Assembly: GCA_905236805.1 (NCBI GenBank)
Contig: CAJOPH010000074.1
Span: 1-53,690, forward strand
Length of the DNA stretch: 53,690 nucleotides
Reading direction: 5' to 3'
From: an uncultured Eubacterium sp.
Lineage (GTDB): Bacteria; Bacillota; Clostridia; Lachnospirales; Lachnospiraceae
Shown: positions 26,297-35,851 of the stretch, piece after piece
How the letters are laid out: each line of letters opens with the position of its first letter
How positions within the stretch are numbered: the first letter of the stretch is position 1
Program-made: the position numbers and the translations under genes
Notes under the pieces: model-generated
Database searches by the model: none
Seen by the model: only the letters and a program-made list of their open reading frames with translations
Told to the model about the DNA's origin: nothing

Positions 26297-26781
26297 CTGT
26301 TAGCATAATAAGATACAAAATCCCTAAGGCAGGTCTTTATTTTCCCGGCATCTGACAAAAAACCGGGTGTGATGGGAAAGTGGGCCTGCCTTCTTTTTTC
26401 GTCTTCGTAGAAGGGAGTATCAGTGAAGGAGGGATTTGGAAGGGGCATAAACAATCCGCTTTTTTTCATGTATGCCGTATTCCTTGTGGCCTTTACCCTG
26501 TGGCTTTTGTTTGAAAAGGATGCCACTGACTTGTGGTAGGCGATATCTTCGTTGGGAAAATAATAGTAATTTTTATAGTCAGGGTAGAAGTGGTAAAACA
26601 CACCTTCCGTGGTAAATATGGAAATATATGCTTTATTACCCTTTAGCCTGAAAAAAATCCTTCCATCCTGGATGATCATTCCGTTTGGGCCGGGGGTATT
26701 ATTTCTAATTTCGTATATTCCTATCAGGTTTTTGTCAGCGCTTGTTTCAATGATCTCAAGATCCAACAACTGTATATCCAT
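26290..26781 (-). CDS. Uncharacterised protein, possible metal-regulon member
   Basis: The 163-aa soluble protein has no signal or membrane helix and I do not recognise a family with certainty. The core (PNEDIAYHKSVASF then KATRNTAYMKKSGLF) reminds me of the C-terminal part of some Lachnospiraceae 3'-5' exonuclease-like proteins, but no exonuclease motif is present, so it could be a stand-alone version of that domain. ATG 26781 is preferred over TTG 26790. It converges on the ATPase and its promoter overlaps a DtxR-like dyad. Confidence 0.6.
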   Translation of the reverse strand: MDIQLLDLEIIETSADKNLIGIYEIRNNTPGPNGMIIQDGRIFFRLKGNKAYISIFTTEGVFYHFYPDYKNYYYFPNEDIAYHKSVASFSNKSHRVKATRNTAYMKKSGLFMPLPNPSFTDTPFYEDEKRRQAHFPITPGFLSDAGKIKTCLRDFVSYYANSY

Positions 26782-26847
26782 TTTGCACAAATCCTATTTT
26801 TTCCTATTTTTTTTAGAAAATTCACAATGGGTTAAAACGCTTTCAAA

Positions 26848-26883
26848 CAGTTAGATTTTCCTAACTGAAATAAGTCGTGTAAA
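26848..26883 (-). promoter_or_regulatory. Promoter with DtxR-like dyad
   Basis: CAGTTAG-ATTTTC-CTAACTG (26848-26867) is a perfect 7-bp inverted repeat with the N6 spacing. On the minus strand, TTTACA (plus 26878-26883) and GAAAAT (plus 26855-26860) are 17 bp apart, so the dyad is centred on the -10 element. Confidence 0.55.
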
Positions 26884-27058
26884 ACCAATAAAAAGTATCA
26901 AATTTTATACAAGTTTTTAATAATTTCACTACAAAATTTCTCAAAAATGTGTTAAAATATAGGGAATGGTTTTGTAGCCATTCGGAGGGTACATCAGGAT
27001 GGTTCCTAAACATATATGATACTATAATTTTATTCAAAAGAAAAGAGGTAATATACTA
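26884..27058 (+). promoter_or_regulatory. Upstream region of the rnf operon
   Basis: AT-rich. A GAATGG/CCATTC hairpin lies near 26964-26983 and two -10-like words (TAAAAT 26953, TATAAT near 27025) lack good -35 partners. No confident promoter is assigned. An AGAGGT ribosome site precedes rnfC. Confidence 0.35.
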
Positions 27059-28378
27059 ATGGGATTGAAGACTTTTATCGGTGGTGTTCACCCCTATGAT
27101 GGCAAGGATCTTTCCAAGGACAAGCCAATCATGGAGATTTCACCCAAAAGCGAGATGGTCTATCCACTGTCCCAGCACATCGGCGCGCCGGCGTCTCCTC
27201 TGGTAAAGGTTGGGGATACCGTGAAGAAGGGTCAGATGATAGCGGAGGCAGGGGGATTCGTCTCATCGCCCATTCATTCTTCTGTTTCGGGTAAGGTCGC
27301 AAAGATTGAGCCCAGGAGGGTGGCCGCGGGCGGCATGGTGAATTCCATCATCATCGAAAATGACGGAGAGTACGATGAGGTAGAGTATTCTCCCGTGGAC
27401 GATGTGTCGTCCCTGTCTGCAGACGAGATCAAGGAGCGCATCAAGAATGCCGGAGTGGTAGGATTGGGAGGGGCGGGGTTCCCCACCCATGTGAAGCTTT
27501 CACCTCAGGATCCTTCCAAGATTGACTATATCATAGCCAACTGCGCGGAGTGTGAGCCGTATCTTACCAGCGATTACCGTACCATGCTGGAGATGCCGGA
27601 GAAGCTCATAGGCGGCATGAAGATCGCGCTGTCGCTTTTTCCCGGAGCAAAGGGGATATTCGGCATAGAGAACAATAAAAAAGACTGTATCGACATGCTG
27701 TCAAAGATGACCGCTTCAGATCCCGATATTTCGGTCTGTGCCCTTGCCACCAAATATCCCCAGGGTGCGGAGCGGTCCATGATATTTGCCACCACGGGGA
27801 GGAAGATAAATTCATCAATGCTTCCTGCCGATGCGGGCTGCATAGTCGATAACACAGCTACCTTGTGTGCCGTTTATGATGCCGTAAAGGAAGGAAAGCC
27901 CATAATATCCAGGGTCGTTACCATTACCGGGGATGCGATAAAAGATCCCAGGAATTTCCTGGTGCCTACGGGGACTTCTTTCAGGGATATTGTAGAAGAA
28001 GCGGGAGGATTTTCCAGCCAGCCGGAGAAGATGATTTACGGTGGACCCATGATGGGATTTGCCAATTTTACGCTGGATGTTCCGGTGGGAAAGACGAATT
28101 CGGCGCTCCTTTGCTTTACCAAGGATGAGGCCGACGCCTTTGAGCCTTCGGCGTGCATAGGCTGCGGCAGATGCGTGGATGCCTGTCCGTCCAGGATAGT
28201 GCCTTCCCGCCTGGCTGATTTTTCAGAAAACGATCAGCTCTCAGAGTTTGAAAAATGGGGAGGGGTGGAGTGCGTGGAATGCGGTACCTGCAGCTTCATC
28301 TGCCCTGCAAAGAGGCATCTTACTCATGCCATAAAGTCCATGAGAAAGACCGTCCTTGCCAATAGGAAAAAGAAATAG
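27059..28378 (+). CDS. rnfC: Rnf complex subunit C
   Basis: The 439-aa peripheral subunit is the NADH-binding module of the ferredoxin:NAD+ oxidoreductase. Its flavin/NADH domain has VGLGGAGFPTHVK and the NCAECEPYLTSDYR motif. Two [4Fe-4S] motifs lie at the C-terminus (CIGCGRCVDACP and CVECGTCSFICP). It is first in rnfCDGEAB, the clostridial order. Confidence 0.95.
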   Translation: MGLKTFIGGVHPYDGKDLSKDKPIMEISPKSEMVYPLSQHIGAPASPLVKVGDTVKKGQMIAEAGGFVSSPIHSSVSGKVAKIEPRRVAAGGMVNSIIIENDGEYDEVEYSPVDDVSSLSADEIKERIKNAGVVGLGGAGFPTHVKLSPQDPSKIDYIIANCAECEPYLTSDYRTMLEMPEKLIGGMKIALSLFPGAKGIFGIENNKKDCIDMLSKMTASDPDISVCALATKYPQGAERSMIFATTGRKINSSMLPADAGCIVDNTATLCAVYDAVKEGKPIISRVVTITGDAIKDPRNFLVPTGTSFRDIVEEAGGFSSQPEKMIYGGPMMGFANFTLDVPVGKTNSALLCFTKDEADAFEPSACIGCGRCVDACPSRIVPSRLADFSENDQLSEFEKWGGVECVECGTCSFICPAKRHLTHAIKSMRKTVLANRKKK

Positions 28379-28388
28379 AGGTGGGAAA

Positions 28389-29354
28389 ATGAACGAATTG
28401 CTGGTAAACGTATCTTCGAACCCACACGTCCGTTCCAAGGATACCACGCAGAGGATCATGCTTTATGTAATAATAGCGCTCCTTCCTGCTACCTGTTTTG
28501 GCATATTTCATTTTGGAATAAGAGCCCTTCTGCTCATCTGCCTTACGATAGCCTCCTGCGTATGTTCGGAGTACGTGTTTAACATCATCACAAAAAGAAA
28601 ACAGACCATAGGGGACCTAAGCGCTGTTTTGACGGGTCTTCTTTTGGCATTAAACTTCCCCGTCATGCTTCCTTGGTGGATGTGCATAGTGGGAGGTGTA
28701 TTTGCCATAATAGTAGTAAAGTGCCTTTTCGGGGGATTGGGACAGAATTTCATGAATCCCGCCCTGGGCGCAAGGTGTTTTATGCTCATATCCTTTACGG
28801 GTCCCATGAGTGATTTCACCTATACCAGGGGCGCGGATGTCATATCATCGGCCACGCCCCTTGCGCAGATGAGGTCGGGTGAGATGGTAAATACCACTTG
28901 GGAGATGCTCACGGGAAACATCCAGGGTACCTTGGGGGAGACATCCGTCATAGCCCTTGTCATAGGAGCCATCTTCCTTATACTGATGGGAGTGATCGAC
29001 CTTCGCATTCCGGGGACGTATATCGTGACATTTACGATATTTATCATACTTTTCGGGGGACATGGTCTTGATTCACAGTTTATAGTCGGGCAGCTTTGCG
29101 CGGGAGGACTCATGCTGGGTGCTTTCTTTATGGCGACAGACTATGTGACCAGTCCCATCACTTCATCGGGCAAGATAATATTTGGAATCTGCCTGGGGCT
29201 TCTGACGGGAATCTTCCGTACCTTCGGAAGCATGGCAGAGGGTGTGTCCTATGCCATCATCTTCAGCAACCTCCTGGTGCCCCTGATCGAGAGGGCTACC
29301 ATACCCAAAGGCTTTGGAGTGGTCAAAGAAAAGAAAGGGGGTAAAGAGGCGTGA
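28389..29354 (+). CDS. rnfD: Rnf complex subunit D
   Basis: The 321-aa integral membrane subunit carries a covalently bound FMN. The attachment Thr is expected in the ATPLAQ motif (SSATPLAQMR, about 160), where an Ala-Thr follows two serines rather than the usual SGAT. Several hydrophobic helices are seen. ATG 28389 is used; an earlier in-frame start overlaps rnfC. It overlaps the rnfG start by 4 nt. Confidence 0.94.
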   Translation: MNELLVNVSSNPHVRSKDTTQRIMLYVIIALLPATCFGIFHFGIRALLLICLTIASCVCSEYVFNIITKRKQTIGDLSAVLTGLLLALNFPVMLPWWMCIVGGVFAIIVVKCLFGGLGQNFMNPALGARCFMLISFTGPMSDFTYTRGADVISSATPLAQMRSGEMVNTTWEMLTGNIQGTLGETSVIALVIGAIFLILMGVIDLRIPGTYIVTFTIFIILFGGHGLDSQFIVGQLCAGGLMLGAFFMATDYVTSPITSSGKIIFGICLGLLTGIFRTFGSMAEGVSYAIIFSNLLVPLIERATIPKGFGVVKEKKGGKEA

Positions 29355-29986
29355 AAACAATAGTAAAAGATGCGATGACCCTGACCTGCATCACCCTGGT
29401 GGCGGGACTTTTGCTGGGACTTGTCTACGAAATCACAAAGCAGCCCATAGCAGATGCCCAGGCGGCTGCCCAGCAGGCGGCCTATGAGGCGGTATTTGAG
29501 ACGGCAGATAGCTTTGAGGAGATGGCGGATTTTAACACGGAGGATGCCGCCAAGGTCTTGGAAGAAAACGGCGGAAATTACGATGCGGAATTGTCCGTGG
29601 GTTCCCAGAACACCATAGATGCCGTTTTGGAAGCCAAAGATTCTTCGGGAGAGGTCCTGGGGTACGTGATAAATGTTACGGATAGTGCGGGATATGGCGG
29701 TAATGTATCATATTCCATAGGCATAGCAAACGACGGAACCCTCATGGGGATAGCCTTTACCACATTGAACGAGACGGCAGGTCTTGGAATGAAGGCTAAG
29801 GATGAGGCGTTTTCGTCCCAGTTTAAGGATGTGGTAGTGGAGTCTTTGTCGGTGGAAAAGGGATCTAAGTCTTCGGATTCGGCCATACAGGCCATTTCAG
29901 GGGCGACCATCACCTCCAGGGCGGTGACATCCGGTGCAAATGCCGCGTTATGCTACTTCTACAATGCGTTAGGAGGTGGCCTGTAA
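29351..29986 (+). CDS. rnfG: Rnf complex subunit G
   Basis: The 211-aa subunit has one N-terminal membrane helix and an extracytoplasmic FMN domain. The covalent FMN Thr lies in SGATITSRA (about 179-187). The start codon is GTG, overlapping the rnfD stop. Confidence 0.94.
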   Translation: MKTIVKDAMTLTCITLVAGLLLGLVYEITKQPIADAQAAAQQAAYEAVFETADSFEEMADFNTEDAAKVLEENGGNYDAELSVGSQNTIDAVLEAKDSSGEVLGYVINVTDSAGYGGNVSYSIGIANDGTLMGIAFTTLNETAGLGMKAKDEAFSSQFKDVVVESLSVEKGSKSSDSAIQAISGATITSRAVTSGANAALCYFYNALGGGL

Positions 29987-29987
29987 A

Positions 29988-30749
29988 ATGAATAAATATA
30001 CAGAGAGATTATATAATGGTATAATAAAAGAGAATCCTACCGTGGTGCAGATGCTGGGTATGTGTCCTACTTTGGCCGTTACCACATCCGCCATAAACGG
30101 TATAGGCATGGGGCTTTCAACGACCGTCGTTTTGGTCCTATCCAATGTATTGATTTCGATGCTAAGGAAGATAATACCCGACAAGGTTCGTGTGCCTGCG
30201 TTTATCGTGGTGGTGGCTTCCTTCGTTACGATAGTGCAGTTCCTCATGGAAGGCTTCCTTCCCAGCCTTTATGATGCGTTGGGAATCTACATCCCCCTTA
30301 TCGTGGTAAACTGTATCATATTGGGGCGTGCGGAATCCTATGCGTCCAAGAATCCCGTGGGGCTTTCCCTTTTCGACGGTATCGGTATGGGATTAGGGTT
30401 TACGATAGCCCTTACCATATTGGGAGCCATCCGTGAGCTTTTGGGTTCGGGTGCGGCTTTTGGTATCCAGATTCTTCCTTTGGCAGACTCAGCCACAGGC
30501 ACCGTGGGTTATACGCCCATCATCGTGTTCATCCTGGCTCCGGGCGCGTTCTTCGTTCTGGCTGTCATGGTGGCTTTGGTTAATTTTGTAAATATCAGAA
30601 AGGCCGAAAAGCAAAAAGGTGACTTGGCCAATATTCAGGCCTGCGAGATTTCATGCGCATCTTGTACGAAGGCCTGTGGGGGAAGGATGATTTTTGAGGG
30701 AATCGGACAGGAGGAGAAGAAGCCTTCCGAAACCGATAAAAATTCTTAA
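29988..30749 (+). CDS. rnfE: Rnf complex subunit E
   Basis: This integral membrane subunit is 253 aa, with six predicted helices and the family start NPTVVQMLGMCPTLAVT. The C-terminus carries an extra tail of about 45 residues with a Cys cluster (CEISCASCTKACGG), not part of the core RnfE fold as I know it. ATG 29988 follows AGGAGGT; an upstream in-frame GTG lies inside the ribosome site. Confidence 0.92.
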   Translation: MNKYTERLYNGIIKENPTVVQMLGMCPTLAVTTSAINGIGMGLSTTVVLVLSNVLISMLRKIIPDKVRVPAFIVVVASFVTIVQFLMEGFLPSLYDALGIYIPLIVVNCIILGRAESYASKNPVGLSLFDGIGMGLGFTIALTILGAIRELLGSGAAFGIQILPLADSATGTVGYTPIIVFILAPGAFFVLAVMVALVNFVNIRKAEKQKGDLANIQACEISCASCTKACGGRMIFEGIGQEEKKPSETDKNS

Positions 30750-30766
30750 AAAGGAGGTAGGTTTAC

Positions 30767-31342
30767 ATGGGAAACCTTTTAGTTATCGCCATAGGGGCCG
30801 CTATCGTGAACAATGTGGTTCTTAGCCAGTTCTTAGGAATCTGCCCCTTTTTAGGCGTTTCAAAAAAATTAGATGCTTCTGTCGGCATGGGCGGGGCGGT
30901 GCTTTTCGTTATAGCCATTTCGTCCTTTGTGTCGGCTTTGATAAATCAGTTCATACTGGTGCCGCTTCATTTCGAGTACCTTCAGACCATAGTGTTCATC
31001 CTCGTTATAGCGGCCTTGGTGCAGTTTATCGAGATGTTTCTCAAGAAGTCCATACCGTCCCTTTACAACGCCCTGGGAGTGTACCTGCCGCTTATCACCA
31101 CGAACTGTGCGGTTTTGGGCGTGGTGACGATCAACGTACAAAACAGCTACAACATCCTGGAGAGCTTTGTAAACGGAATAGCCACGGCTGTAGGCTTTTT
31201 TATCGCCATTGTCATAATGGCGGGTCTTCGCGAGAAAATGGAGTACAATGATGTTCCCCGGCCGTTCCAGGGAACGGCAATGGTGCTTCTTACGGCGGGG
31301 CTTATGTCCATTGCGTTCTTCGGTTTTTCCGGAGTGATTTAA
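30767..31342 (+). CDS. rnfA: Rnf complex subunit A
   Basis: The 191-aa subunit has six membrane helices and the typical N-terminus NNVVLSQFLGICPFLGVSKK. It pairs with RnfE around a membrane [2Fe-2S] site in published structures; the conserved Cys (GICPF and TNCAV) are present. Confidence 0.94.
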   Translation: MGNLLVIAIGAAIVNNVVLSQFLGICPFLGVSKKLDASVGMGGAVLFVIAISSFVSALINQFILVPLHFEYLQTIVFILVIAALVQFIEMFLKKSIPSLYNALGVYLPLITTNCAVLGVVTINVQNSYNILESFVNGIATAVGFFIAIVIMAGLREKMEYNDVPRPFQGTAMVLLTAGLMSIAFFGFSGVI

Positions 31343-31354
31343 GGAGGAAGATTT

Positions 31355-32188
31355 ATGAGTGTGACAGGAATTATTCTTGCGGCTGTCGTGGTGGGAGCTA
31401 CGGGTCTTATCATAGGCTTCTTCCTTGGGATAGCCGGGAAGAAGTTTGCCGTGGAGGTAGACCCCAGGGAAGAGGCAGTTTTGGAGGCACTTCCCGGAAA
31501 CAACTGCGGTGGCTGCGGTTTTCCGGGGTGTTCGGGATTAGCCGCCGCCATAGCCAAGGGCGAGGCAGATGTTGGGGCATGTCCCGTAGGAGGCTCTCCC
31601 GTGGCTGAAGTCATAGGAGGCATCATGGGGGTGTCCGCCGGAGGCTCCGAGAGAATGGTGGCCTATGTGAACTGTGGAGGAGACTGTACCAAGGCCAAGG
31701 AAAGATACAATTATTTCGGCGAGGAGGACTGCGCCATGGTGGCTCATGTGCCGGGCGGCGGACCTAAGTCCTGCGATTTCGGATGCCTGGGTTTTGGGAA
31801 CTGTGTAAAGGCATGTCCGTTCGATGCCATCCATGTGGTAAATGGTATCGCGCTGGTAGATCACGAGGCATGCAAGGCCTGTGGCAAGTGCGTTTCTGCC
31901 TGCCCGAGGCATCTGATAGACCTTGTGCCATACAGCAAAAAATATTTTGTCACGTGCAGCTCTAAGGACAAGGGCAAGGCTGTGATGTCAGTATGCGACG
32001 TAGGGTGCATTGGCTGCAGGATGTGCGAAAAAGAATGTCACTTTGATGCGGTACATGTGGAAAACAACGTAGCCCGCATAGACTATGATAAGTGTAAAAA
32101 CTGTGGCATGTGCGCAAAGAAGTGCCCAAAGAAGATCATCTACAAGGTAGAGGTTCCAAAACCGGATGCAAAGGGTAAGATTGCATAG
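31355..32188 (+). CDS. rnfB: Rnf complex subunit B
   Basis: The 277-aa electron-entry subunit, which accepts electrons from reduced ferredoxin, has an N-terminal membrane helix. An Fe-S domain follows (NNCGGCGFPGCSG, then ACPVGG), then several ferredoxin-type Cys motifs (CKACGKCVSACP, CIGCRMCEKEC, CKNCGMCAKKCP). It is the last gene of the operon. Confidence 0.95.
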   Translation: MSVTGIILAAVVVGATGLIIGFFLGIAGKKFAVEVDPREEAVLEALPGNNCGGCGFPGCSGLAAAIAKGEADVGACPVGGSPVAEVIGGIMGVSAGGSERMVAYVNCGGDCTKAKERYNYFGEEDCAMVAHVPGGGPKSCDFGCLGFGNCVKACPFDAIHVVNGIALVDHEACKACGKCVSACPRHLIDLVPYSKKYFVTCSSKDKGKAVMSVCDVGCIGCRMCEKECHFDAVHVENNVARIDYDKCKNCGMCAKKCPKKIIYKVEVPKPDAKGKIA

Positions 32189-32215
32189 CTTGCGAGTGCT
32201 ATAGACTATTCCTAT

Positions 32216-32260
32216 CACGGACTACGGATGAGTGATTGTCTGTAGTCCGTGTTTGTGTTT
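32216..32260 (+). terminator. rnf operon terminator
   Basis: CACGGACTAC (32216-32225) pairs with GTAGTCCGTG (32242-32251), followed by T-rich sequence. Confidence 0.8.
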
Positions 32261-32330
32261 GATTTTGTTCGTTTCCTATATTTTTTACAGTGACCAAATG
32301 CGTAAAAACACAGACTTTAGGAGGTATATC

Positions 32331-33494
32331 ATGATTTATCTTCATATGGGAACCATGAAAACCGGGACTACCGTACTTCAGGATTTTCTTCCTAAAAACG
32401 AGGATGTCCTTAATGAAAGGGGATTTTCTTATCCCCTTATGACGGATTTGGGAATAGAAAAAAAATACGAGCATCGAAATGCCCATTTTCTTACCTACCG
32501 CCCTCCCATTCGGGACAAGAAAGAAAGGGCAAAAAGGGCAAATGAAGTAAGGGAGAAGGGATTTGAAATAGTAAAGGAAAGATTAGACCTTGGTCTTAAT
32601 GTCATTCTTTCAGATGAAATCCTGTGGTATCGTCAGGTAGATGAGAGTACGCCGGGATTTTGGAAAAGATTCCTTGCCAGGATGGATGAGTGGGGAGAGG
32701 ATTTTAGGGTAATAGTCTATTTCAGGAGACAGGATGATTATTTAGAATCCTATTACAAGCAGTGTGTAAAGGGAAATCCACAGATTACCGATACATTTGA
32801 TGAGTTTTATAAAGGGGGGAAGTACAGGTTCATCCACGTGGAGTATTACAGTTACCTTGAAAAAATGGCAAAGATCATAGGTAAGGACAGGATAATAGTA
32901 CGCCCATACGAGAAGTCACAGTTCAAAAACCAAAACATCTATGAGGATTTCCTTGATGCTTTGGGCTTGGAATGGGAGGATTCCTTTGAGATTGTTGAAG
33001 GATACATTAATAATTCCTTCGAAGGAAACATGCTGGAAATAAAACGTATCATAAACCACCTTCCCGAATATAAAAACCCCGATATATACAGGAGACTTAT
33101 GGATGAGTTATATGGAAACGAAGGGGTCTTGAACAAGCCAAAAAATAAATTCACCATGTTTTCGTCACATGGGGAGAGGATGGATTTTTTAGATTCACTC
33201 AAGGAAGAAAACGAAAAGGTGGCGCGTGAGTACTTGGGCAGAAAGGACGGTATCTTGTTTCGCGAACCCGTTAAGGAAAAGCCGACTTATGAAATAGACA
33301 GCAAAAAACTCTATAAGGACATTACCATGACCCTGGCCTTTATGGGGTGGAAAAACCATGAAAAGATAGGAGAATTGGAGAAAGAAATAAAAAGGCTTGA
33401 AAAATCACTTGAAGAATATGGTAAAATACTTAACAAAAAAAATATCCTAAAGAGGGGCGTAAACAAAATAAAGAAAGTGGTTGAAAATGGATGA
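32331..33494 (+). CDS. Sulfotransferase-like protein
   Basis: The 387-aa protein has the two PAPS-binding signatures of sulfotransferases: a 5'-phosphosulfate loop (GTMKTGTTVLQDFL, about 7-20) and a 3'-phosphate segment (VIVYFRRQDDYLESYYKQ, about 127-144). A C-terminal coiled coil follows (about 355-380). It would transfer sulfate from PAPS to an acceptor such as a surface glycan; the acceptor is unknown. ATG 32331 has GGAGGT in front. It begins a tight co-directional run that includes cysD and cysNC, which make PAPS, a strong context argument. It overlaps proB by 8 nt. Confidence 0.8.
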   Translation: MIYLHMGTMKTGTTVLQDFLPKNEDVLNERGFSYPLMTDLGIEKKYEHRNAHFLTYRPPIRDKKERAKRANEVREKGFEIVKERLDLGLNVILSDEILWYRQVDESTPGFWKRFLARMDEWGEDFRVIVYFRRQDDYLESYYKQCVKGNPQITDTFDEFYKGGKYRFIHVEYYSYLEKMAKIIGKDRIIVRPYEKSQFKNQNIYEDFLDALGLEWEDSFEIVEGYINNSFEGNMLEIKRIINHLPEYKNPDIYRRLMDELYGNEGVLNKPKNKFTMFSSHGERMDFLDSLKEENEKVAREYLGRKDGILFREPVKEKPTYEIDSKKLYKDITMTLAFMGWKNHEKIGELEKEIKRLEKSLEEYGKILNKKNILKRGVNKIKKVVENG

Positions 33495-34377
33495 AAAGGA
33501 TGTAAGGAAAAAGCTCAAGGATGCAAAAAGGATAGTGATAAAGATAGGTTCATCTTCTCTTACGCATCCTGATACCGGGGCAATAAATTTTTCGAAGATG
33601 GAAAAACTGGTAAGGTCCTTGTGCGACCTTAAAAACCAGGGGAAGGATGTGGCGCTGGTATCGTCAGGAGCCATAGCCGTGGGAAGGCGGGCGCTAAATA
33701 TGAAAACTAAGCCCGATACCGTGTGTGTGATGCAGGCCTGTGCTTCCATAGGACAGGCCAGGCTTATGACTGCGTACCAGAGGCTTTTTGCGGAATACGG
33801 CCAAACCATAGGTCAGATCCTTATGACCAAATATACGGTTACCAACCCATCTTCCCGTGAGAATGCGGTAAATACCTTTGAAGAACTCTTCAGGATGGAT
33901 ATTATTCCGGTAGTAAACGAGAATGATACCATATCCACATACGAGATACATTTTGGGGATAATGATTCTTTATCGGCACTGGTATCAGCCATTACGGGCG
34001 CAGATCTTCTCATACTTCTTTCCGATATAGACGGGCTTTACACGGACGACCCCAGGAGAAATGAAGATGCCATTTTCATAAGCTTTGTTTCAAAGATAGG
34101 GGAAGACCTTGAAAGAATGGCGAAAGAAGACACCGGGTCAAATGTAGGAACGGGAGGCATGAAGGCAAAGATAAATGCCGCAAAAATAGCCACTTCCTCG
34201 GGGACTGACATGGTGATAGCAAACGGGGAGGATCTGGAAAATATCGAAAGGATCATCAAAGGGGAAAAGACAGGAACCCTTTTTGAAGGAAAAAAGGACG
34301 AAAAGTTTAGGATAGAAGATTACATAGAAGAGACCATGGATGGAAGAATAGAAAACACAAAAAGAAAGTTTTCATAA
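33487..34377 (+). CDS. proB: Glutamate 5-kinase
   Basis: The 296-aa amino-acid kinase makes gamma-glutamyl phosphate, the first step of proline synthesis. KIGSSSLT, the GAIAVGRR motif and SDIDGLYTDDPR are present. The C-terminal PUA domain of about 80 residues found in many ProB proteins is missing. No proA follows. ATG 33487 is preferred over TTG 33481. Confidence 0.88.
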   Translation: MDEKDVRKKLKDAKRIVIKIGSSSLTHPDTGAINFSKMEKLVRSLCDLKNQGKDVALVSSGAIAVGRRALNMKTKPDTVCVMQACASIGQARLMTAYQRLFAEYGQTIGQILMTKYTVTNPSSRENAVNTFEELFRMDIIPVVNENDTISTYEIHFGDNDSLSALVSAITGADLLILLSDIDGLYTDDPRRNEDAIFISFVSKIGEDLERMAKEDTGSNVGTGGMKAKINAAKIATSSGTDMVIANGEDLENIERIIKGEKTGTLFEGKKDEKFRIEDYIEETMDGRIENTKRKFS

Positions 34378-34382
34378 AAATC

Positions 34383-34943
34383 ATGGAAAAAAGCAAAAAG
34401 GAATTCAGAAAAAAAGCATTAGCAAAAAGAAACCAGATATCTAAATGGGAACGGGAAAAAGCCTCGGGAGAAATCGTAAAAAAAATTGTAAATCTCCCCG
34501 AATACATTAAGGCAAAAACCGTGCTTTCTTATCATCCTTTAGAAGGTGAGGTAAATGTCAGGGAAGTAACAAAAAAAGCCCTTGATGATGGAAAAAAGGT
34601 ATATCTTCCCAAGACGTACGGAAAAAATGAAAGAAGGATGGATTTCATAAGATATGATAATTTTTCTCAATTGACAAAAGGAGATTTCGGCGTCATGGTT
34701 CCCGAAGCCGGGGAACTGTTTTTGGGGGGAGGTGCTTTTGTGATCGTTCCGGGCGCAGCCTTTGACAGGAAGGGAAACAGGATGGGCTACGGAAAGGGGT
34801 ACTATGACGGTTTTTTTGGAAAACAGACCATGCTGATCAAGGCGGGGGTTTGCTTCGAGGGGCTTTTGTATGATGATATACCTGTGGATTGCCATGATGT
34901 GAGGATGGATATGGTTATTACAGAAAGAACAATCATTAGCTAG
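34383..34943 (+). CDS. 5-formyltetrahydrofolate cyclo-ligase
   Basis: The 186-aa enzyme recycles 5-formyl-THF to 5,10-methenyl-THF using ATP. The family signatures are visible: a basic N-terminus with KKEFRKKALAKR, SYHPLEGEVN, and near the C-terminus GAAFDRKGNRMGYGKGYYD. It follows proB after 5 nt and precedes cysD, so the run groups unrelated enzymes on one transcript. Confidence 0.92.
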   Translation: MEKSKKEFRKKALAKRNQISKWEREKASGEIVKKIVNLPEYIKAKTVLSYHPLEGEVNVREVTKKALDDGKKVYLPKTYGKNERRMDFIRYDNFSQLTKGDFGVMVPEAGELFLGGGAFVIVPGAAFDRKGNRMGYGKGYYDGFFGKQTMLIKAGVCFEGLLYDDIPVDCHDVRMDMVITERTIIS

Positions 34944-34957
34944 GAGGTTATTAGACA

Positions 34958-35851
34958 ATGGATCATTTGGATAAACTGGAGGCTGAGTCTATTTTCATTA
35001 TGAGGGAGGTGGCAGCGGAATTGGGGCATCCCGTGATGCTTTATTCCATCGGCAAAGATTCTTCCGTGATGCTTCATCTTGCCATGAAGGCTTTTTATCC
35101 CGAAAAGCCGCCCTTTCCCTTCCTCCATGTAAATACCACATGGAAGTTCAAGGAAATGATAGAATTCCGTGACAAGGTTGCCAAGGATTTAGGAATACAG
35201 ATGTTGGAGTATATCAACGAAGAGGGACTTAAGCAGGGGGTAAATCCTTTCACATCAGGGTCTTCCTATACCGACATCATGAAGACGCAGGCCTTAAAGG
35301 ATGCCCTTAATAAATATGGCTTTACGGCCGCCTTTGGGGGAGGCAGGCGCGATGAGGAAAAATCCCGCGCAAAGGAGAGGATTTTTTCTTTCAGGGACAA
35401 AAACCAGGCCTGGGATCCGAAGAACCAAAGACCCGAGATGTGGACTCTTTTTAACACGATGATCCATCAGGGGGAAAGTATCAGGGTATTTCCTCTTTCA
35501 AACTGGACAGAAAGCGATATCTGGCAGTATATCCGGAGGGAAAACATCCCCATCGTACCGCTTTATTTTGCGGCCAAAAGACCCGTGGTGGAAAGGGACG
35601 GGATGCTGATCATGGTGGACGATGACAGGATGGAGCTTAGGGAAGGCGAGAAAATAGAAGAAAGGATGGTGAGGTTTCGTACTCTGGGGTGTTATCCCCT
35701 TACGGGAGCCGTAGAGTCGAACGCTGCCACGTTGGATGAAATAGTGGAAGAGACCTTAATGAGCGTTGAGTCAGAAAGGACTACCCGGGTGATTGACTCT
35801 GATGGTGGGTCTTCGAGCATGGAAAAGAGGAAAAGGGAGGGATATTTCTAG
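34958..35851 (+). CDS. cysD: Sulfate adenylyltransferase subunit 2 (CysD)
   Basis: The 297-aa protein is the PP-loop ATP pyrophosphatase half of ATP sulfurylase, forming APS from sulfate and [20 protein letters not shown] contains the PP-loop. The C-terminal motifs [15 protein letters not shown] and the basic end match CysD. AGGAGG lies before ATG 34958. It ends directly at the cysN start. Confidence 0.94.
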   Translation: MDHLDKLEAESIFIMREVAAELGHPVMLYSIGKDSSVMLHLAMKAFYPEKPPFPFLHVNTTWKFKEMIEFRDKVAKDLGIQMLEYINEEGLKQGVNPFTSGSSYTDIMKTQALKDALNKYGFTAAFGGGRRDEEKSRAKERIFSFRDKNQAWDPKNQRPEMWTLFNTMIHQGESIRVFPLSNWTESDIWQYIRRENIPIVPLYFAAKRPVVERDGMLIMVDDDRMELREGEKIEERMVRFRTLGCYPLTGAVESNAATLDEIVEETLMSVESERTTRVIDSDGGSSSMEKRKREGYF

